Counted from the stretch's first letter, positions 34,424-44,928 are shown. The stretch: 64,000 nucleotides of DNA from an uncultured Lachnospiraceae bacterium (GCA_944383265.1 CALWOX010000009.1:60321-124320); one strand, 5' to 3'. Notes: generated from the sequence alone by a model not told the origin. Numbers and translations are program-made.

Positions 34424-34462
34424 ATAAGGACGGCATTGGGTTAAAGCCCCTGCCGTCCTTAT
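34424..34462 (+). terminator. terminator after deoD
   Basis: ATAAGGACGGCA (34424-34436 region) pairs with TGCCGTCCTTAT (34451-34462), with an inner GGG/CCC. The T tract is poor (GTATTTA). Confidence 0.6.
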
Positions 34463-34543
34463 GTATTTACCGATGATTTCATAAAATATTCCGGAAATAC
34501 ATGAAAAATCGACACAAATGGGGAGTAAGACTGATAAATTCCT

Positions 34544-34571
34544 TTGCGTATATAAGATACTATGATATAAT
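34544..34571 (+). promoter_or_regulatory. predicted promoter of glnS
   Basis: TTGCGT (34544-34549), 16-base spacer, TATAAT (34566-34571), 48 bases before the ATG. Confidence 0.6.
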
Positions 34572-34618
34572 TAATACCAAATTTGTCTTATTTTTTAAGG
34601 ATTATAAGGAGCTTTGCT

Positions 34619-36322
34619 ATGGCAGAAGAGAAAAAGATAAACGAAGTTGTTACAGAAGAAAATTCAGAGACAGTGTCAAAGAATTTTATTGAGCAGGAGA
34701 TAGACAAGGATCTTGCGGAGGGGGTATATGACCACGTTCATACCAGATTCCCGCCGGAGCCCAACGGATATCTTCATATAGGACATGCAAAATCAATACT
34801 TTTAAATTACGGACTTGCGGAGGAATACGGCGGAAAATTCAATCTCCGTTTTGATGACACCAATCCCACAAAGGAAAAGACAGAGTTTGTAAATTCTATT
34901 ATCGAGGATGTAAAGTGGCTTGGCGCGGATTTTGAGGACAGGCTGTTTTTCGCATCGGATTATTTTGAGAAGATGTACGAGTGCGCTGTCCTTCTCATAA
35001 AGAAGGGCAAGGCCTATGTTTCAGATCTCTCCGCGGATGAGATAAGGGAGTACAGAGGCGACTTCAACACTCCCGGCAAGGAGGACCCCTCAAGAGAGAG
35101 AAGCATTGAGGAGAACCTTGATCTTTTTGAAAGGATGAGAAACGGTGAATTTGCGGACGGAGAGAAGGTCTTAAGGGCAAAGATAGACATGGCCGCGGGA
35201 AACATAAATATGCGTGACCCCGTCATATACAGGATAGCAAGGCTCACACACCATAATACAGGTGACAAGTGGTGTATCTATCCTATGTATGATTTCGCTC
35301 ATCCTCTGGAGGACGCCATAGAGGGTATAACCCACAGCTGTTGCACTCTTGAGTTTGAGGACCACAGACCTCTTTACGACTGGTTTGTGAAGGAATGTGA
35401 GTTTGAGAATCCTCCCAGACAGATTGAGTTTGCAAAGCTCTATCTCACAAATGTTGTTACAGGAAAGAGATACATAAAGAAGCTTGTGGAGGATGGTATA
35501 GTTGACGGCTGGGACGACCCCAGGCTCGTCACTATAGCAGCCTTAAGGAGAAGGGGATACACCCCGGAATCCATAAAGAAATTCGTAAAGCTTGCCGGAG
35601 TGTCAAAGGCGAACTCGTCCTGTGAGCTTGACATGCTTGAGTACTGCATAAGAGACGATCTTAAGCTTAAAAAGCCGAGAATGATGGCGGTGCTTGACCC
35701 CATCAAGCTTGTCATAGATAACTGGGAGGCGGGAAGAGAGGAGATGCTTGATATCCCCAACAACCTTGAGGTTCCTGAGATGGGCACAAGGAAGGTAACC
35801 TTCGGAAGAGAGCTTTATATAGAGCGTGACGACTTTATGGAGATACCTCCCCACAAATACTTCAGGCTTTTCCCCGGAAACGAGGTAAGGCTTATGGGAG
35901 CATATTTTGTAAAGTGCACCGGCTTTGACAAGGACGAGGACGGAAATATCACCTGTGTGCATGTTACTTATGATCCTCTTACAAAGTCGGGAGCGGGAGA
36001 TCCCGGAAGGAAGGTCAAGGGAACCATCCACTGGGTATACGCGAAGGATGCATACAAGGCTACAGTGAGACTTTATGAGAACCTTGTGGACGAGGAAAAG
36101 GGAAAGCTCAACGATGACGGAAGCCTTAACTTAAATCCCAACTCTCTTACAGTTCTCACCGGCTGCATGCTTGAGCCCGCCTTAAAGGAGGCAAAGCCCT
36201 ATGACAGCTTCCAGTTTGTGAGAAACGGATACTTTAATGTGGACTGCAGGGACAGCAAGGAGGGAGAGCCTGTATTCAACAGGATCGTCGGACTCAAGTC
36301 CTCCTTCAAGCTTCCCAAATAA
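34619..36322 (+). CDS. glnS: glutaminyl-tRNA synthetase
   Basis: Class I synthetase of 567 residues that charges tRNA-Gln directly. It shows [17 protein letters not shown] (HIGH motif), [12 protein letters not shown], the GlnRS-type [17 protein letters not shown] followed by [14 protein letters not shown], and [13 protein letters not shown] as the second nucleotide loop, then the two beta-barrel anticodon domains. The ATG at 34619 follows AAGGAG. Presence of GlnRS means this lineage does not rely only on the Glu-tRNA-Gln amidotransferase route; in Firmicutes GlnRS is thought to be acquired. Confidence 0.97.
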   Translation: MAEEKKINEVVTEENSETVSKNFIEQEIDKDLAEGVYDHVHTRFPPEPNGYLHIGHAKSILLNYGLAEEYGGKFNLRFDDTNPTKEKTEFVNSIIEDVKWLGADFEDRLFFASDYFEKMYECAVLLIKKGKAYVSDLSADEIREYRGDFNTPGKEDPSRERSIEENLDLFERMRNGEFADGEKVLRAKIDMAAGNINMRDPVIYRIARLTHHNTGDKWCIYPMYDFAHPLEDAIEGITHSCCTLEFEDHRPLYDWFVKECEFENPPRQIEFAKLYLTNVVTGKRYIKKLVEDGIVDGWDDPRLVTIAALRRRGYTPESIKKFVKLAGVSKANSSCELDMLEYCIRDDLKLKKPRMMAVLDPIKLVIDNWEAGREEMLDIPNNLEVPEMGTRKVTFGRELYIERDDFMEIPPHKYFRLFPGNEVRLMGAYFVKCTGFDKDEDGNITCVHVTYDPLTKSGAGDPGRKVKGTIHWVYAKDAYKATVRLYENLVDEEKGKLNDDGSLNLNPNSLTVLTGCMLEPALKEAKPYDSFQFVRNGYFNVDCRDSKEGEPVFNRIVGLKSSFKLPK

Positions 36323-36358
36323 GAAGCAGAGAATTTTATATAAATATGGAGTTTGGAA

Positions 36359-38728
36359 ATGCCTGATACAATTAACAAGGTCGTAAATATAGAAGAGGAG
36401 CACAGAAAAGCGGGGATAGGAACAGACATAAGCGCTCACGGGTCGAATGAAAACTATGTTCCAATAGCTGAGCGCGAGATAGAGCAGCCTCCTTCATTTA
36501 CACCTCCCGAGGATCTGTATAACGACCTGATAGCCACAATAAAAAAATATCATCCCTCTACCGACTTAAGCATGATAAAGAAGGCCTATGAGGTGGCGAG
36601 GGACAGACATAAGGACCAAAAGAGACGCTCGGGTGAACCCTACATAATTCACCCCCTTTGCGTTGCCATAATACTTGCGGACCTTGAGATGGATAAGGAA
36701 ACCATAGAGGGAGCCCTTCTCCATGATGTTGTGGAGGACACAGGCATGACCTTAAGCGAGGTCGAAGCTGAATTCGGCCCTGAGGTGGCGCTTCTTGTGG
36801 ACGGCGTAACAAAGCTCACCAACATAAACTGGGGAGACAAGGACAAGATAGAGATCCAGGCTGAGAACCTGAGGAAAATGTTCATAGCCATGGCTAAGGA
36901 CATAAGAGTCATACTCATAAAGCTTGCCGACAGACTCCACAACTTAAGGACACTTCAATATCAGTCAAAGGAAAAGCAGATAGAAAAGGCCAGAGAGACC
37001 CTTGACATATATGCGCCTATTGCGGACAGGCTCGGTATCAGCAAGATAAAGATAGAGCTTGATGATCTGTCCTTAAAGTATTTAAAGCCCGAGGTATACT
37101 ATGACCTTGCGGAAAAGATAGAGCTTAAAAAGGATGAGAGGGAGGCCTTCATTGCAAAGATAGTTTCGGATGTATCCTCTCACATGAAGGAGGCGGGAAT
37201 AAAGGCTCAGGTAATGGGCAGAGTGAAGCACTTCTTCAGCATTTACAAAAAGATGGTCAACCAAAACAAGACCCTTGACCAGATATACGATCTCTTTGCG
37301 GTGCGTATACTTGTTGATAATGTTAAGGATTGTTATGCGGCCCTCGGAGTGATCCATGAGCTTTATAAACCCATCCCCGGAAGGTTTAAGGATTATATAG
37401 CCATGCCGAAGCCCAACATGTACCAGTCTCTGCACACCACACTTATAGGCAATGACGGTACGCCCTTTGAGGTTCAGATAAGGACCTACGAGATGCACCG
37501 CACAGCCGAGTATGGTATCGCCGCCCACTGGAAATATAAGGAGGTGGGCTCGGGAGTATCCGCAAACTCTGCCGAGGATGCAAAGATGAACTGGCTGTCT
37601 CAGGTCCTTGAGTGGCAGAGGGACGCCTCCGATTCAAAGGAATTCTTGAACCTTGTAAAGTCGGACTTTGACTTGTTTACAGACGAGGTTTACTGCTTTA
37701 CTCCCACAGGCGAGGTAAAGCATCTGCCGGGAGGCTCAACACCTATAGACTTTGCCTATAACATCCACTCCGCTGTAGGAAACAAGATGGTAGGGGCAAA
37801 GGTAAACGACAAGCTGGTTCCCATAGATTACAAGCTCCAAAACGGAGACAGAGTTTCCATAATAACATCTCAGAACTCAAAGGGGCCTTCGAGAGATTGG
37901 CTCAAGCTCGTAAAATCCACTCAGGCAAGAAACAAGATAAACCAGTGGTTCAAGTCTGAGATGAAGGAGGAAAATATCATCAGAGGCCGAGAGATGATAG
38001 AAAAGTATTGCAAGTCTCACGGTCTCCAGTACAGCGAGCTGACAAAGCCCGACTATATGAGCGGCGTCCTCAAGCGCTATGCTTTCAGGGACTGGGATTC
38101 CGTGCTGGCGGCCATAGGCCACGGCAGTATCAAGGAAAGCCAGATAGTAGGAAAGCTCGTTGATATAGAGCGCAGGAAGCATAAGGAAAAGATAACTGAT
38201 GAAGAGGTATTAAAGTCAACCCTTGAGATAGGTGAGAACCAGAACTCTGTCATTAAGAAGGACAAGAGCGGCGGTATTGTCGTAAAGGGTATACACGATG
38301 TTGCCGTGCGATATGCTCACTGCTGTAACCCGGTTCCCGGAGACGAGATCGTGGGCTTTGTCACCAGAGGAAGAGGAATTACGATACACAGGACAGACTG
38401 TGTAAACATGATAAATCTTCCCGAGGAGGAGCGCTCGAGGCTCATAGAGGCCGAGTGGCAGCTTCCCGAGGGAGAGAGCGGCACCGAGAAGTACTCCACA
38501 GAGATAAGGATATTCTGCCACAACAGGGTAGGAATGATAGTGGATGTGTCAAGGATATTTACCGAGAAGAATATAGATATTACATCCATAAACTCCAAGG
38601 TGGCAAAGAACGGAACTATAACCATAAATCTGTCCTTTGACATAAGGGGCAAGGAGGAACTTGCTCAGATAGCTGAAAAAATAAGAACTGTTTCGGGTGT
38701 AATAGATATAACAAGAACAGCGGGATAA
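36359..38728 (+). CDS. relA: bifunctional (p)ppGpp synthetase/hydrolase, RelA/SpoT family
   Basis: Makes and degrades the stringent-response alarmone. Of 789 residues, the first 50 are a variable extension; then comes the HD hydrolase domain (EPYIIHPLCVAIIL; HDVVEDT with His122-Asp123), the synthetase domain (VFxR type segment, FKDYIAMPKPNMYQSLHTT), TGS from about 443 (CFTPTGEVKHLPGGSTPIDF), a conserved Cys region (RYAHCCNPVPGDEI) and a C-terminal ACT domain (HNRVGMIVDVSRIFTEKNID). HDVVEDT is intact, so hydrolase activity is expected. GGAG lies 7 bases before the ATG at 36359; a TTG six bases earlier is less likely. Firmicute order relA-MBL-hemZ follows. Confidence 0.96.
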   Translation: MPDTINKVVNIEEEHRKAGIGTDISAHGSNENYVPIAEREIEQPPSFTPPEDLYNDLIATIKKYHPSTDLSMIKKAYEVARDRHKDQKRRSGEPYIIHPLCVAIILADLEMDKETIEGALLHDVVEDTGMTLSEVEAEFGPEVALLVDGVTKLTNINWGDKDKIEIQAENLRKMFIAMAKDIRVILIKLADRLHNLRTLQYQSKEKQIEKARETLDIYAPIADRLGISKIKIELDDLSLKYLKPEVYYDLAEKIELKKDEREAFIAKIVSDVSSHMKEAGIKAQVMGRVKHFFSIYKKMVNQNKTLDQIYDLFAVRILVDNVKDCYAALGVIHELYKPIPGRFKDYIAMPKPNMYQSLHTTLIGNDGTPFEVQIRTYEMHRTAEYGIAAHWKYKEVGSGVSANSAEDAKMNWLSQVLEWQRDASDSKEFLNLVKSDFDLFTDEVYCFTPTGEVKHLPGGSTPIDFAYNIHSAVGNKMVGAKVNDKLVPIDYKLQNGDRVSIITSQNSKGPSRDWLKLVKSTQARNKINQWFKSEMKEENIIRGREMIEKYCKSHGLQYSELTKPDYMSGVLKRYAFRDWDSVLAAIGHGSIKESQIVGKLVDIERRKHKEKITDEEVLKSTLEIGENQNSVIKKDKSGGIVVKGIHDVAVRYAHCCNPVPGDEIVGFVTRGRGITIHRTDCVNMINLPEEERSRLIEAEWQLPEGESGTEKYSTEIRIFCHNRVGMIVDVSRIFTEKNIDITSINSKVAKNGTITINLSFDIRGKEELAQIAEKIRTVSGVIDITRTAG

Positions 38729-38814
38729 TAAGTCCGATATGTCCTGAAGAATATAAACTTTAATTTAAAATCGGTTAATTTCATTTCAATCATAGATTCA
38801 TAAGAGGTAGTGAT

Positions 38815-39504
38815 ATGGCATTAAAGGTAAATCCCTTTGTATTGGGGATGCTCAGAGAAAACGGCTATATAGTATATGATGATGCAGAGGAGCCTGTATC
38901 CGGAATGAGACAGGCTGTTGTGATAGACCCCGGAGCTCAGGCGGACAAGCTTATTGAGGCCTGCCGGAACGAACTCCATGTAAAGCCTGTGGCAATACTC
39001 CTTACCCACGGACATTTCGATCATGTAATGGCTGTAGATGAGCTCAGGAAGGAGTACGGAATAGACGCATATATACTTGACAAGGAAATAGAGGTCGTGT
39101 CGGATCCCGTGAAGAATCTTTCGGAGCGCTTTGAGAGCAAGTTTATTTTAGACGGACTTAAGACTGTTTCCGACGGAGAAGTGCTCTCTCTCATAGGCCA
39201 TGACTTCAAGGTCATCGCCACTCCCGGACATACTATAGGAGGATGCTGCTATTATGTTGAGGATTCCAAGATACTTTTTTCAGGGGATACTCTTTTCTGT
39301 GAGTCCTACGGAAAGTATTCCTTCCCCACAGGAAGCTTGAGGCAGATAGTGGATTCGGTAGCTGTAAAGCTTATGGCCCTTCCTGATGATGTTACGGTCT
39401 TCCCCGGACATGAGCAGCCTACCACCATAGGACATGAGCGTATCTACAACATATGTAATGTCATCTACAAAAAGAATAAAGAGAGAGAAGAGGGTAAAAT
39501 CTGA
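38815..39504 (+). CDS. MBL-fold metallohydrolase (glyoxalase II-like)
   Basis: A 229-residue cytosolic metallo-beta-lactamase-fold protein. Metal ligands are THGHFDH (HxHxDH), GHTIGGCCYYVED, FSGDTLFC and a last His in FPGHEQPTTIGHE. It resembles the YqgX/GloB-like hydrolases found next to relA and hemZ in many Firmicutes; thioester hydrolysis of a glyoxalase product is the usual guess. GAGGTAGTG precedes the ATG. hemZ starts 3 bases after its stop. Confidence 0.9.
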   Translation: MALKVNPFVLGMLRENGYIVYDDAEEPVSGMRQAVVIDPGAQADKLIEACRNELHVKPVAILLTHGHFDHVMAVDELRKEYGIDAYILDKEIEVVSDPVKNLSERFESKFILDGLKTVSDGEVLSLIGHDFKVIATPGHTIGGCCYYVEDSKILFSGDTLFCESYGKYSFPTGSLRQIVDSVAVKLMALPDDVTVFPGHEQPTTIGHERIYNICNVIYKKNKEREEGKI

Positions 39505-39507
39505 TTT

Positions 39508-41034
39508 ATGATCGCGCTTATATTAAATGACGGTATAGAAAAATATGAGCAGGATATAAGAGAGCTCGCTATGGCATTTTGTCCGGGCGAGCCTTTTATA
39601 TATGAAAAAAATCCGGAGGCGTGGCTTACCATAGAGTCCGGAAGTGAGCCCGGGGGGAGTTTTTTTGTGTCGGCTTCGGAAAATACAGAAAAAACGAGAA
39701 TAGACAGGGAGAGCTTTTTGCTTACAGACTCAAGACGTGAGAATAAATCCATAATAAAGACGGCCCTCTATAAGATACTTAACAGGCTCTCCGGAAAGGA
39801 GCTTCCATGGGGGACTCTTACGGGCATAAGGCCTGTAAAGCTCCCTGAATCAAAGCTTGAGAAGGGTATGAGGGATAAAGACATAAGGCGGGATATGAAA
39901 GAGGAGTATCTCATATCCGATGAAAAACTTGATCTTATAATGGACATAGCTCACCTTGAACACAGAGAGCTCTCGGCAATACCCTACAGATCCGGATGGA
40001 GCCTCTATGTGGGAATAGCCTTTTGCCCCACCACCTGCCTTTACTGCTCCTTCACCTCCTATCCTATAGAAAAGTGGAAGGAAAGACTTTATGAATATCT
40101 TGAATGCATAAGAAAGGAGCTGCGTCTCCTTAAGGAGGCCTGCAATACAGAGGGCAGCATACTTTACAGAAGACCGCTGCAGACTGTCTATGTAGGGGGA
40201 GGAACCCCCACGGCTCTTCCTGCCGAGCATTTGAGGAAGCTCCTTGAGATAATAAAGAGCGAGGCGGATATGAGCTCTGTGTGCGAGTTTACCGTAGAGG
40301 CGGGGCGCCCCGACAGCATTACAGCGGAAAAGCTCAATATATTGAAGGAATTCGGTGTGGACAGGATAAGCATAAACCCTCAGACCATGAATCAAAAGAC
40401 CCTTGATCTTATAGGAAGACGACATACTGTGGAGGACTTCAGAAAGGCTTATGCCATGGCAAGAGAGAAAGGCTTTGACAATATAAATATGGATATAATC
40501 ATGGGACTTCCCGGGGAAAGCATAAAGGATGTGGAGTATACTCTTTCCGAGATAGAAAGCATGGATCCCGACAGCCTTACAGTCCATGCCCTCGCCATAA
40601 AGAGAGCCGCAAGGCTTAATACCGAGAAGGAGACATGGGCTACGGTGGAGCGCGCGGACGTAAGAGAGGCTTCCGTAATGACAGCAATGGGAGCTGAGTC
40701 CGCAAAGCGCCTTAATATGAAGCCCTATTATCTCTACAGGCAAAAAAATATGGCGGGAAATCAGGAAAATGTGGGATATGCAAAGGAGGGAAAGGTAAAC
40801 CTCTACAACATACTTATGATGGAGGAGCTTCATACCGTCATCGGCTGCGGAGCGGGAAGCTCATCAAAGGCCGTGATAATGAATAAGGCTCCCGAGCTTT
40901 ACGACGGAAACGAGAACAGGGTGGAGAGATTTGAGAACATAAAGAATGTGGCCGAGTATCTGCCGAGGATAGACGAGCTCATTGAAAAGAAAAGAAAATT
41001 TCTCATGATAAACAGGCAGAATGGTAATAATTAA
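39508..41034 (+). CDS. hemZ: oxygen-independent coproporphyrinogen dehydrogenase, HemZ type
   Basis: Radical SAM enzyme of 508 residues in heme synthesis or a HemN-like role. An N-terminal domain of about 165 residues is specific to HemZ; the radical SAM barrel starts with YVGIAFCPTTCLYCSFTSYP (CX3CX2C cluster motif), then YVGGGTPTALPAEHLRKLL, FTVEAGRPDSIT, RISINPQTMN and NMDIIMGLPGE. AGAGGGT lies upstream. Three bases after the MBL gene, so co-transcribed. Whether the cell makes heme is not shown here; no other hem genes are in the window. Confidence 0.94.
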   Translation: MIALILNDGIEKYEQDIRELAMAFCPGEPFIYEKNPEAWLTIESGSEPGGSFFVSASENTEKTRIDRESFLLTDSRRENKSIIKTALYKILNRLSGKELPWGTLTGIRPVKLPESKLEKGMRDKDIRRDMKEEYLISDEKLDLIMDIAHLEHRELSAIPYRSGWSLYVGIAFCPTTCLYCSFTSYPIEKWKERLYEYLECIRKELRLLKEACNTEGSILYRRPLQTVYVGGGTPTALPAEHLRKLLEIIKSEADMSSVCEFTVEAGRPDSITAEKLNILKEFGVDRISINPQTMNQKTLDLIGRRHTVEDFRKAYAMAREKGFDNINMDIIMGLPGESIKDVEYTLSEIESMDPDSLTVHALAIKRAARLNTEKETWATVERADVREASVMTAMGAESAKRLNMKPYYLYRQKNMAGNQENVGYAKEGKVNLYNILMMEELHTVIGCGAGSSSKAVIMNKAPELYDGNENRVERFENIKNVAEYLPRIDELIEKKRKFLMINRQNGNN

Positions 41035-41122
41035 AAGTTAAAAATCGGAAAATATTCAACCGATCGAATTGGAATGTCTTTTATAGAAATACAAATATTT
41101 ACTGTGTAAAAACAAAAATCTG

Positions 41123-41150
41123 TTGCACTAATGTGATAAGGTGGTATAAT
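41123..41150 (+). promoter_or_regulatory. promoter of serC-serA-DUF1015
   Basis: TTGCAC (41123-41128), 16-base spacer, TATAAT (41145-41150), 33 bases before the serC ATG. Confidence 0.7.
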
Positions 41151-41182
41151 GGTTAAAAATTTATCCAATAGGAGGAAAGCTT

Positions 41183-42265
41183 ATGAACAGAGTTTATAAT
41201 TTCAGCGCGGGCCCCGCATGTCTTCCCTTGGAGGTGCTTATGGAGGCATCATCCGAGATGTGTGATTATCGCGGCTCGGGAATGTCGGTGATGGAGATGA
41301 GTCATCGATCCTCCTTATTTCAGGATATCATAGACGAGGCTGAGGCAGACCTTGGAAAGCTTCTTTCCATACCCGAAAATTACAAGGTACTCTTTCTTCA
41401 GGGAGGAGCTTCTCAGCAGTTTGCGGCGGTGCCCATGAATCTTATGAAGAACAAAGTGGCTGACTATATAGTTACGGGACAGTGGGCAAAAAAGGCGGCA
41501 AAGGAAGCGGAAAAATACGGCAGAGTAAACGTGGTCGCTTCATCTGCGGACAAGACCTTCAGCTATATACCTGACTGCTCGGATCTCGATATAGACAAGG
41601 ATTCCGATTACGTGTATATCTGTGAAAACAATACTATTTACGGAACAAAGTTTAAAAAGCTTCCGAATACAAAGGGAAAGGACCTTGTGGCGGATGTTTC
41701 AAGCTGCTTTTTGTCTGAGCCTGTGAATGTATCGGATTACGGATTGATGTTTGCGGGAGCACAGAAAAATGTCGGCCCCGCAGGCGTTGTCATAGCTGTA
41801 ATAAGGGAAGATCTCATAAGGGACGATATACCTGATTATGTTCCCACCATGCTCAAGTATAAGACTCAGGCGGATGCGGGTTCTATGTATAACACGCCTC
41901 CCTGCTACGGCATATATATCTGCGGAAAGGTGTTCAAACATCTCCTGAAGGAGGGCGGATTGTCCGCCATGAAGGAGAAGAATGAGAGAAAGGCAAAGCT
42001 CCTCTATGATTATCTTGACGAAAGCGATATGTTCTCAAATCCCGTAGCAAAGGACAGCCGCTCTATGATGAATGTCACCTTCGTAACAGGAAATGAAGAC
42101 CTTGATAAGGAGTTTGTAAAGGCCGCAGCCGGAAGGGGACTTGTAAACCTCAAGGGACACAGGACGGTAGGCGGAATGAGAGCATCCATATATAATGCCA
42201 TGCCTTATGAGGGGGTAGAAGCCCTGATCTCATTTATGAAAGAATTTGAGAAGGAGCACAGATAA
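41183..42265 (+). CDS. serC: phosphoserine aminotransferase
   Basis: PLP enzyme of serine synthesis, 360 residues. Signs are YNFSAGPACLPLEVL at the start, FLQGGASQQFAAVPMNL, and the PLP lysine in FAGAQKNVGPAGVV, with GGMRASIYNAMPYEGV at the C-terminus. AGGAGG lies 8 bases before the ATG. serA follows after 2 bases: a serine operon in the usual Clostridia order. Confidence 0.98.
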   Translation: MNRVYNFSAGPACLPLEVLMEASSEMCDYRGSGMSVMEMSHRSSLFQDIIDEAEADLGKLLSIPENYKVLFLQGGASQQFAAVPMNLMKNKVADYIVTGQWAKKAAKEAEKYGRVNVVASSADKTFSYIPDCSDLDIDKDSDYVYICENNTIYGTKFKKLPNTKGKDLVADVSSCFLSEPVNVSDYGLMFAGAQKNVGPAGVVIAVIREDLIRDDIPDYVPTMLKYKTQADAGSMYNTPPCYGIYICGKVFKHLLKEGGLSAMKEKNERKAKLLYDYLDESDMFSNPVAKDSRSMMNVTFVTGNEDLDKEFVKAAAGRGLVNLKGHRTVGGMRASIYNAMPYEGVEALISFMKEFEKEHR

Positions 42266-42267
42266 TA

Positions 42268-43443
42268 ATGAAAAAGATACTTTGCTTAAACAAGATAAGC
42301 CCGAAGGGCACCGACAGACTGGGAGAGGGTTATGAGCTGACCGAGGATATAAATGAGGCCTGCGGAATACTTGTGCGTTCCGCGGATATGAAGGAGATGG
42401 AGCTTCCTGATTCCGTCCTTGCCATAGCAAGAGCGGGAGCGGGGGTAAATAACATTCCCCTTTCACGCTGTGCAAAGGAAGGAATAGTTGTGTTCAATAC
42501 CCCCGGAGCAAATGCAAACGGAGTAAAGGAGCTGTTTTTCGCGGGAATACTCCTTGCAGCAAGAGATATAATAGGCGGAATAAACTGGGTCAAAAGTGAT
42601 GCCGAGGACCCTGATATTAAAAAGACAGCGGAAAAGCAGAAAAAAGCCTTTGCAGGGACCGAGATAAAGGGAAAAAAGCTCGGAGTTATAGGTCTTGGAG
42701 CAATAGGCTCGGAGATCGCAAACACAGCATGCGCCCTCGGAATGGAGGTAATGGGTTATGATCCTTACATATCCGTAAATGCAGCATGGAATCTGTCGAG
42801 AGATGTAAAGCATATCATGGATCCCGCCGGCATATATTCTGAGTGCGATTACATAACCGTACATGTACCTGCCACAGATGAAACAAAGGGTATGATAGGA
42901 AAAAAAGAGATAGAGTCAATGAAGCAGGGTGCTGTGCTTCTCAATTTCTCAAGGGATTCCCTTGTGGACGAGGAGGCTGTAGCTGAGGCCCTTGAGGCGG
43001 GAAAGCTCAGACATTATGTAACCGACTTCCCCAATCCTCTTACAGTACATATGAAAAATGCCATAGTACTTCCTCACCTTGGCGCTTCCACCGAGGAATC
43101 CGAGGATAACTGCGCTGTAATGGCTGCAGAAGAGATGAAGGATTATCTTGAGAACGGAAATATAAAGAATTCGGTAAATTATCCCAACTGTAACATGGGA
43201 GTATGTCATACAGAGGCGAGAATAGCTGTACTCCACAGAAATATACCGAATATGCTCGGACAGATAACAGCCGCACTTGCGGGACAGGGGGCAAATATTG
43301 CAGACCTTACAAATAAGGTAAGAGACGAGTTTGCCTATGCGCTTATAGATATGAACAGCCTTCCGAAGAAAGAGACCATATCCGCAATAGAGGCTATAGA
43401 AGGCGTGTGCAAGGTAAGGCTGATAAAGGGTGATGAGGCCTGA
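42268..43443 (+). CDS. serA: D-3-phosphoglycerate dehydrogenase
   Basis: NAD-dependent first step of serine synthesis, 391 residues. IARAGAGVNNIPL begins the substrate domain, LGVIGLGAIGSEIAN is the Rossmann motif, HVPATDETKGMI and NFSRDSLVDEEAV precede the catalytic HLGASTEES. A C-terminal ACT-like domain (HRNIPNMLGQITAALAGQG) suggests serine feedback. AAGGAGCAC lies inside the end of serC. Confidence 0.96.
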   Translation: MKKILCLNKISPKGTDRLGEGYELTEDINEACGILVRSADMKEMELPDSVLAIARAGAGVNNIPLSRCAKEGIVVFNTPGANANGVKELFFAGILLAARDIIGGINWVKSDAEDPDIKKTAEKQKKAFAGTEIKGKKLGVIGLGAIGSEIANTACALGMEVMGYDPYISVNAAWNLSRDVKHIMDPAGIYSECDYITVHVPATDETKGMIGKKEIESMKQGAVLLNFSRDSLVDEEAVAEALEAGKLRHYVTDFPNPLTVHMKNAIVLPHLGASTEESEDNCAVMAAEEMKDYLENGNIKNSVNYPNCNMGVCHTEARIAVLHRNIPNMLGQITAALAGQGANIADLTNKVRDEFAYALIDMNSLPKKETISAIEAIEGVCKVRLIKGDEA

Positions 43444-43486
43444 TAAAGCGACGAAAGGGATTAAAAAGGACTTAGGAGAAAAATAA

Positions 43487-44749
43487 ATGGTTCATATAAA
43501 AAGCTTCAAGGCCTTAAGGCCTGTCGAAAAATATGTAAGAGACGTGGCGGCTCTGCCCTATGACGTGTATGACGAGGATGAGGCAAGGCGCGAGGCGGCT
43601 TCTCATCCCAGGAGTTTTCTCAGAATAGACAGGCCGGAGACGGCATTTCCCGAAGGCTGCGATATGTACGCAAAGGAGGTCTACGATAAGGCCGCAGAGC
43701 TCCTTTCGGAGGATATAAAAAAAGGGATCTATATAAGGGAGGAAGAGCCCTGTCTCTATCTCTATGCTCTCACAATGAACGGCAGGACGCAGACAGGACT
43801 TGCGGCCTGCGTCAGTGTGGATGATTACCTCAACGGAAATGTAAAGAAGCATGAAAACACAGTCAGAGAAAAGGAGGAGGACAGAGTAAGACATATCACT
43901 GCTCTCAATGCCCAGACAGGTCCTATCTTTCTCACTTACAGGAAAAATGACAGGCTCAAGGATATATTTTCAAATGAGCGGAAAAAAAAGCCCCTTTACA
44001 GCTTTATATCAGAGGACGGTATAGAGTATGAGCTTTGGCGTATATCTGATGCGGAGACTATAGGCGAGATCACAGGCATATTTTCAGAAGAGATAAGCTC
44101 TGCATATATAGCGGACGGACATCACAGGGCCGCCTCAGCCGTGAGGGCCTCTCTTAAAAGGCGCGAGGCTGAAGGTCCTACCGGAGAGACGGATACTTCT
44201 GCTGAATACAATTATTTCCTTTCCGTGCTTTTTCCGGATGATGAGTTAAAGATACTTGACTATAACAGAGTGGTAAGGGACAAAGGCGGACTTTCAGATA
44301 AAGAGATACTTGCGGGGCTCTCAGAAAGCTTTGAAATATCCGAAAGCTGCCCTGAGTTGTGGAGACCTGAGAAAAAGGGAGATATAGGGATGTATCTTTC
44401 CGACTCGGGAAAATATTACAGGCTGAGCATAAAAGGCTGCGAATATGAGAAACGCTCTGCGGATCCTGTCGCACGACTGGATGCCTCTCTTCTTCAGGAG
44501 CTTGTACTTTCAAGAATATTTACAATAAATGATCCGAGGACCGACAAGAGAGTGGAATTTGTCGGGGGAATAAAGGGAGATAAAATTTTGAAGGAGAAGG
44601 CGGATCTTTATGGAGGAGTTGCCTTCCTTATGTATCCCACCTCGATATCGGAGCTTATGGATGTGGCTGATGCGGGACTTTTGATGCCCCCCAAGTCGAC
44701 CTGGTTTGAACCGAAGCTTCGGAGCGGGCTCCTTATACACGAGTTTTAA
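43487..44749 (+). CDS. DUF1015 family protein
   Basis: A 420-residue cytosolic protein of the DUF1015 family, usual length. Family features: ALRPVEKYVRDVAALPYDVY at the start, then SFLRIDRPE, and the conserved ADGHHRAASA near residue 205; LMPPKSTWFEPKLRSGL ends it. The role is unknown; genes of this family very often follow serA in Clostridia, which suggests a link to serine or phosphoserine metabolism. Some relatives have been proposed as SerK-like kinases using the DGHHR motif; that is inference here. A terminator follows. Confidence 0.88.
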   Translation: MVHIKSFKALRPVEKYVRDVAALPYDVYDEDEARREAASHPRSFLRIDRPETAFPEGCDMYAKEVYDKAAELLSEDIKKGIYIREEEPCLYLYALTMNGRTQTGLAACVSVDDYLNGNVKKHENTVREKEEDRVRHITALNAQTGPIFLTYRKNDRLKDIFSNERKKKPLYSFISEDGIEYELWRISDAETIGEITGIFSEEISSAYIADGHHRAASAVRASLKRREAEGPTGETDTSAEYNYFLSVLFPDDELKILDYNRVVRDKGGLSDKEILAGLSESFEISESCPELWRPEKKGDIGMYLSDSGKYYRLSIKGCEYEKRSADPVARLDASLLQELVLSRIFTINDPRTDKRVEFVGGIKGDKILKEKADLYGGVAFLMYPTSISELMDVADAGLLMPPKSTWFEPKLRSGLLIHEF

Positions 44750-44777
44750 ATGTAAAATTTAATATCAAATAAAATGT

Positions 44778-44856
44778 AAAATGTCGGAATATGACGAAAA
44801 AAAACCTTTCAGAAAGACCGAGAAAGGCCTCAAAAGCGTTATATTTCGGCATTTTT
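44778..44856 (+). terminator. long terminator after DUF1015
   Basis: A 19-base arm (44778-44796) pairs with 44837-44855 over its full length with three non-Watson-Crick G-U pairs; an inner CCTTTC/GAAAGG pair lies between. The 3' side ends in a run of T. It separates the serine operon from the pst operon. Confidence 0.8.
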
Positions 44857-44866
44857 AATGTTAAAT

Positions 44867-44928
44867 TTAACATTTTACACAGATTTAACATAAGCCTGAT
44901 TACAGATTTAACATTTCCTGAATATACT
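44867..44928 (+). promoter_or_regulatory. Pho-box-like repeat array and pstS promoter
   Basis: TTAACA or close variants occur at 44867, 44875 (TTACAC), 44885, 44900 (TTACAG) and 44908, which resembles the TTAACA repeats bound by PhoP in Firmicutes. TATACT (44923-44928) lies 17 bases after TTACAG, so that repeat may double as the -35. The leader to pstS is about 70 bases. A matching response regulator and kinase are encoded at 49.3-51.7 kb. Confidence 0.65.

Noticed and set aside
39850..40833. A 327-codon open frame on the minus strand inside hemZ
   Set aside because: It is fully antisense to a well-supported HemZ, has no recognisable motif, and such long antisense frames recur across this window because of codon bias (for example 3665-4279 and 55736-56641).
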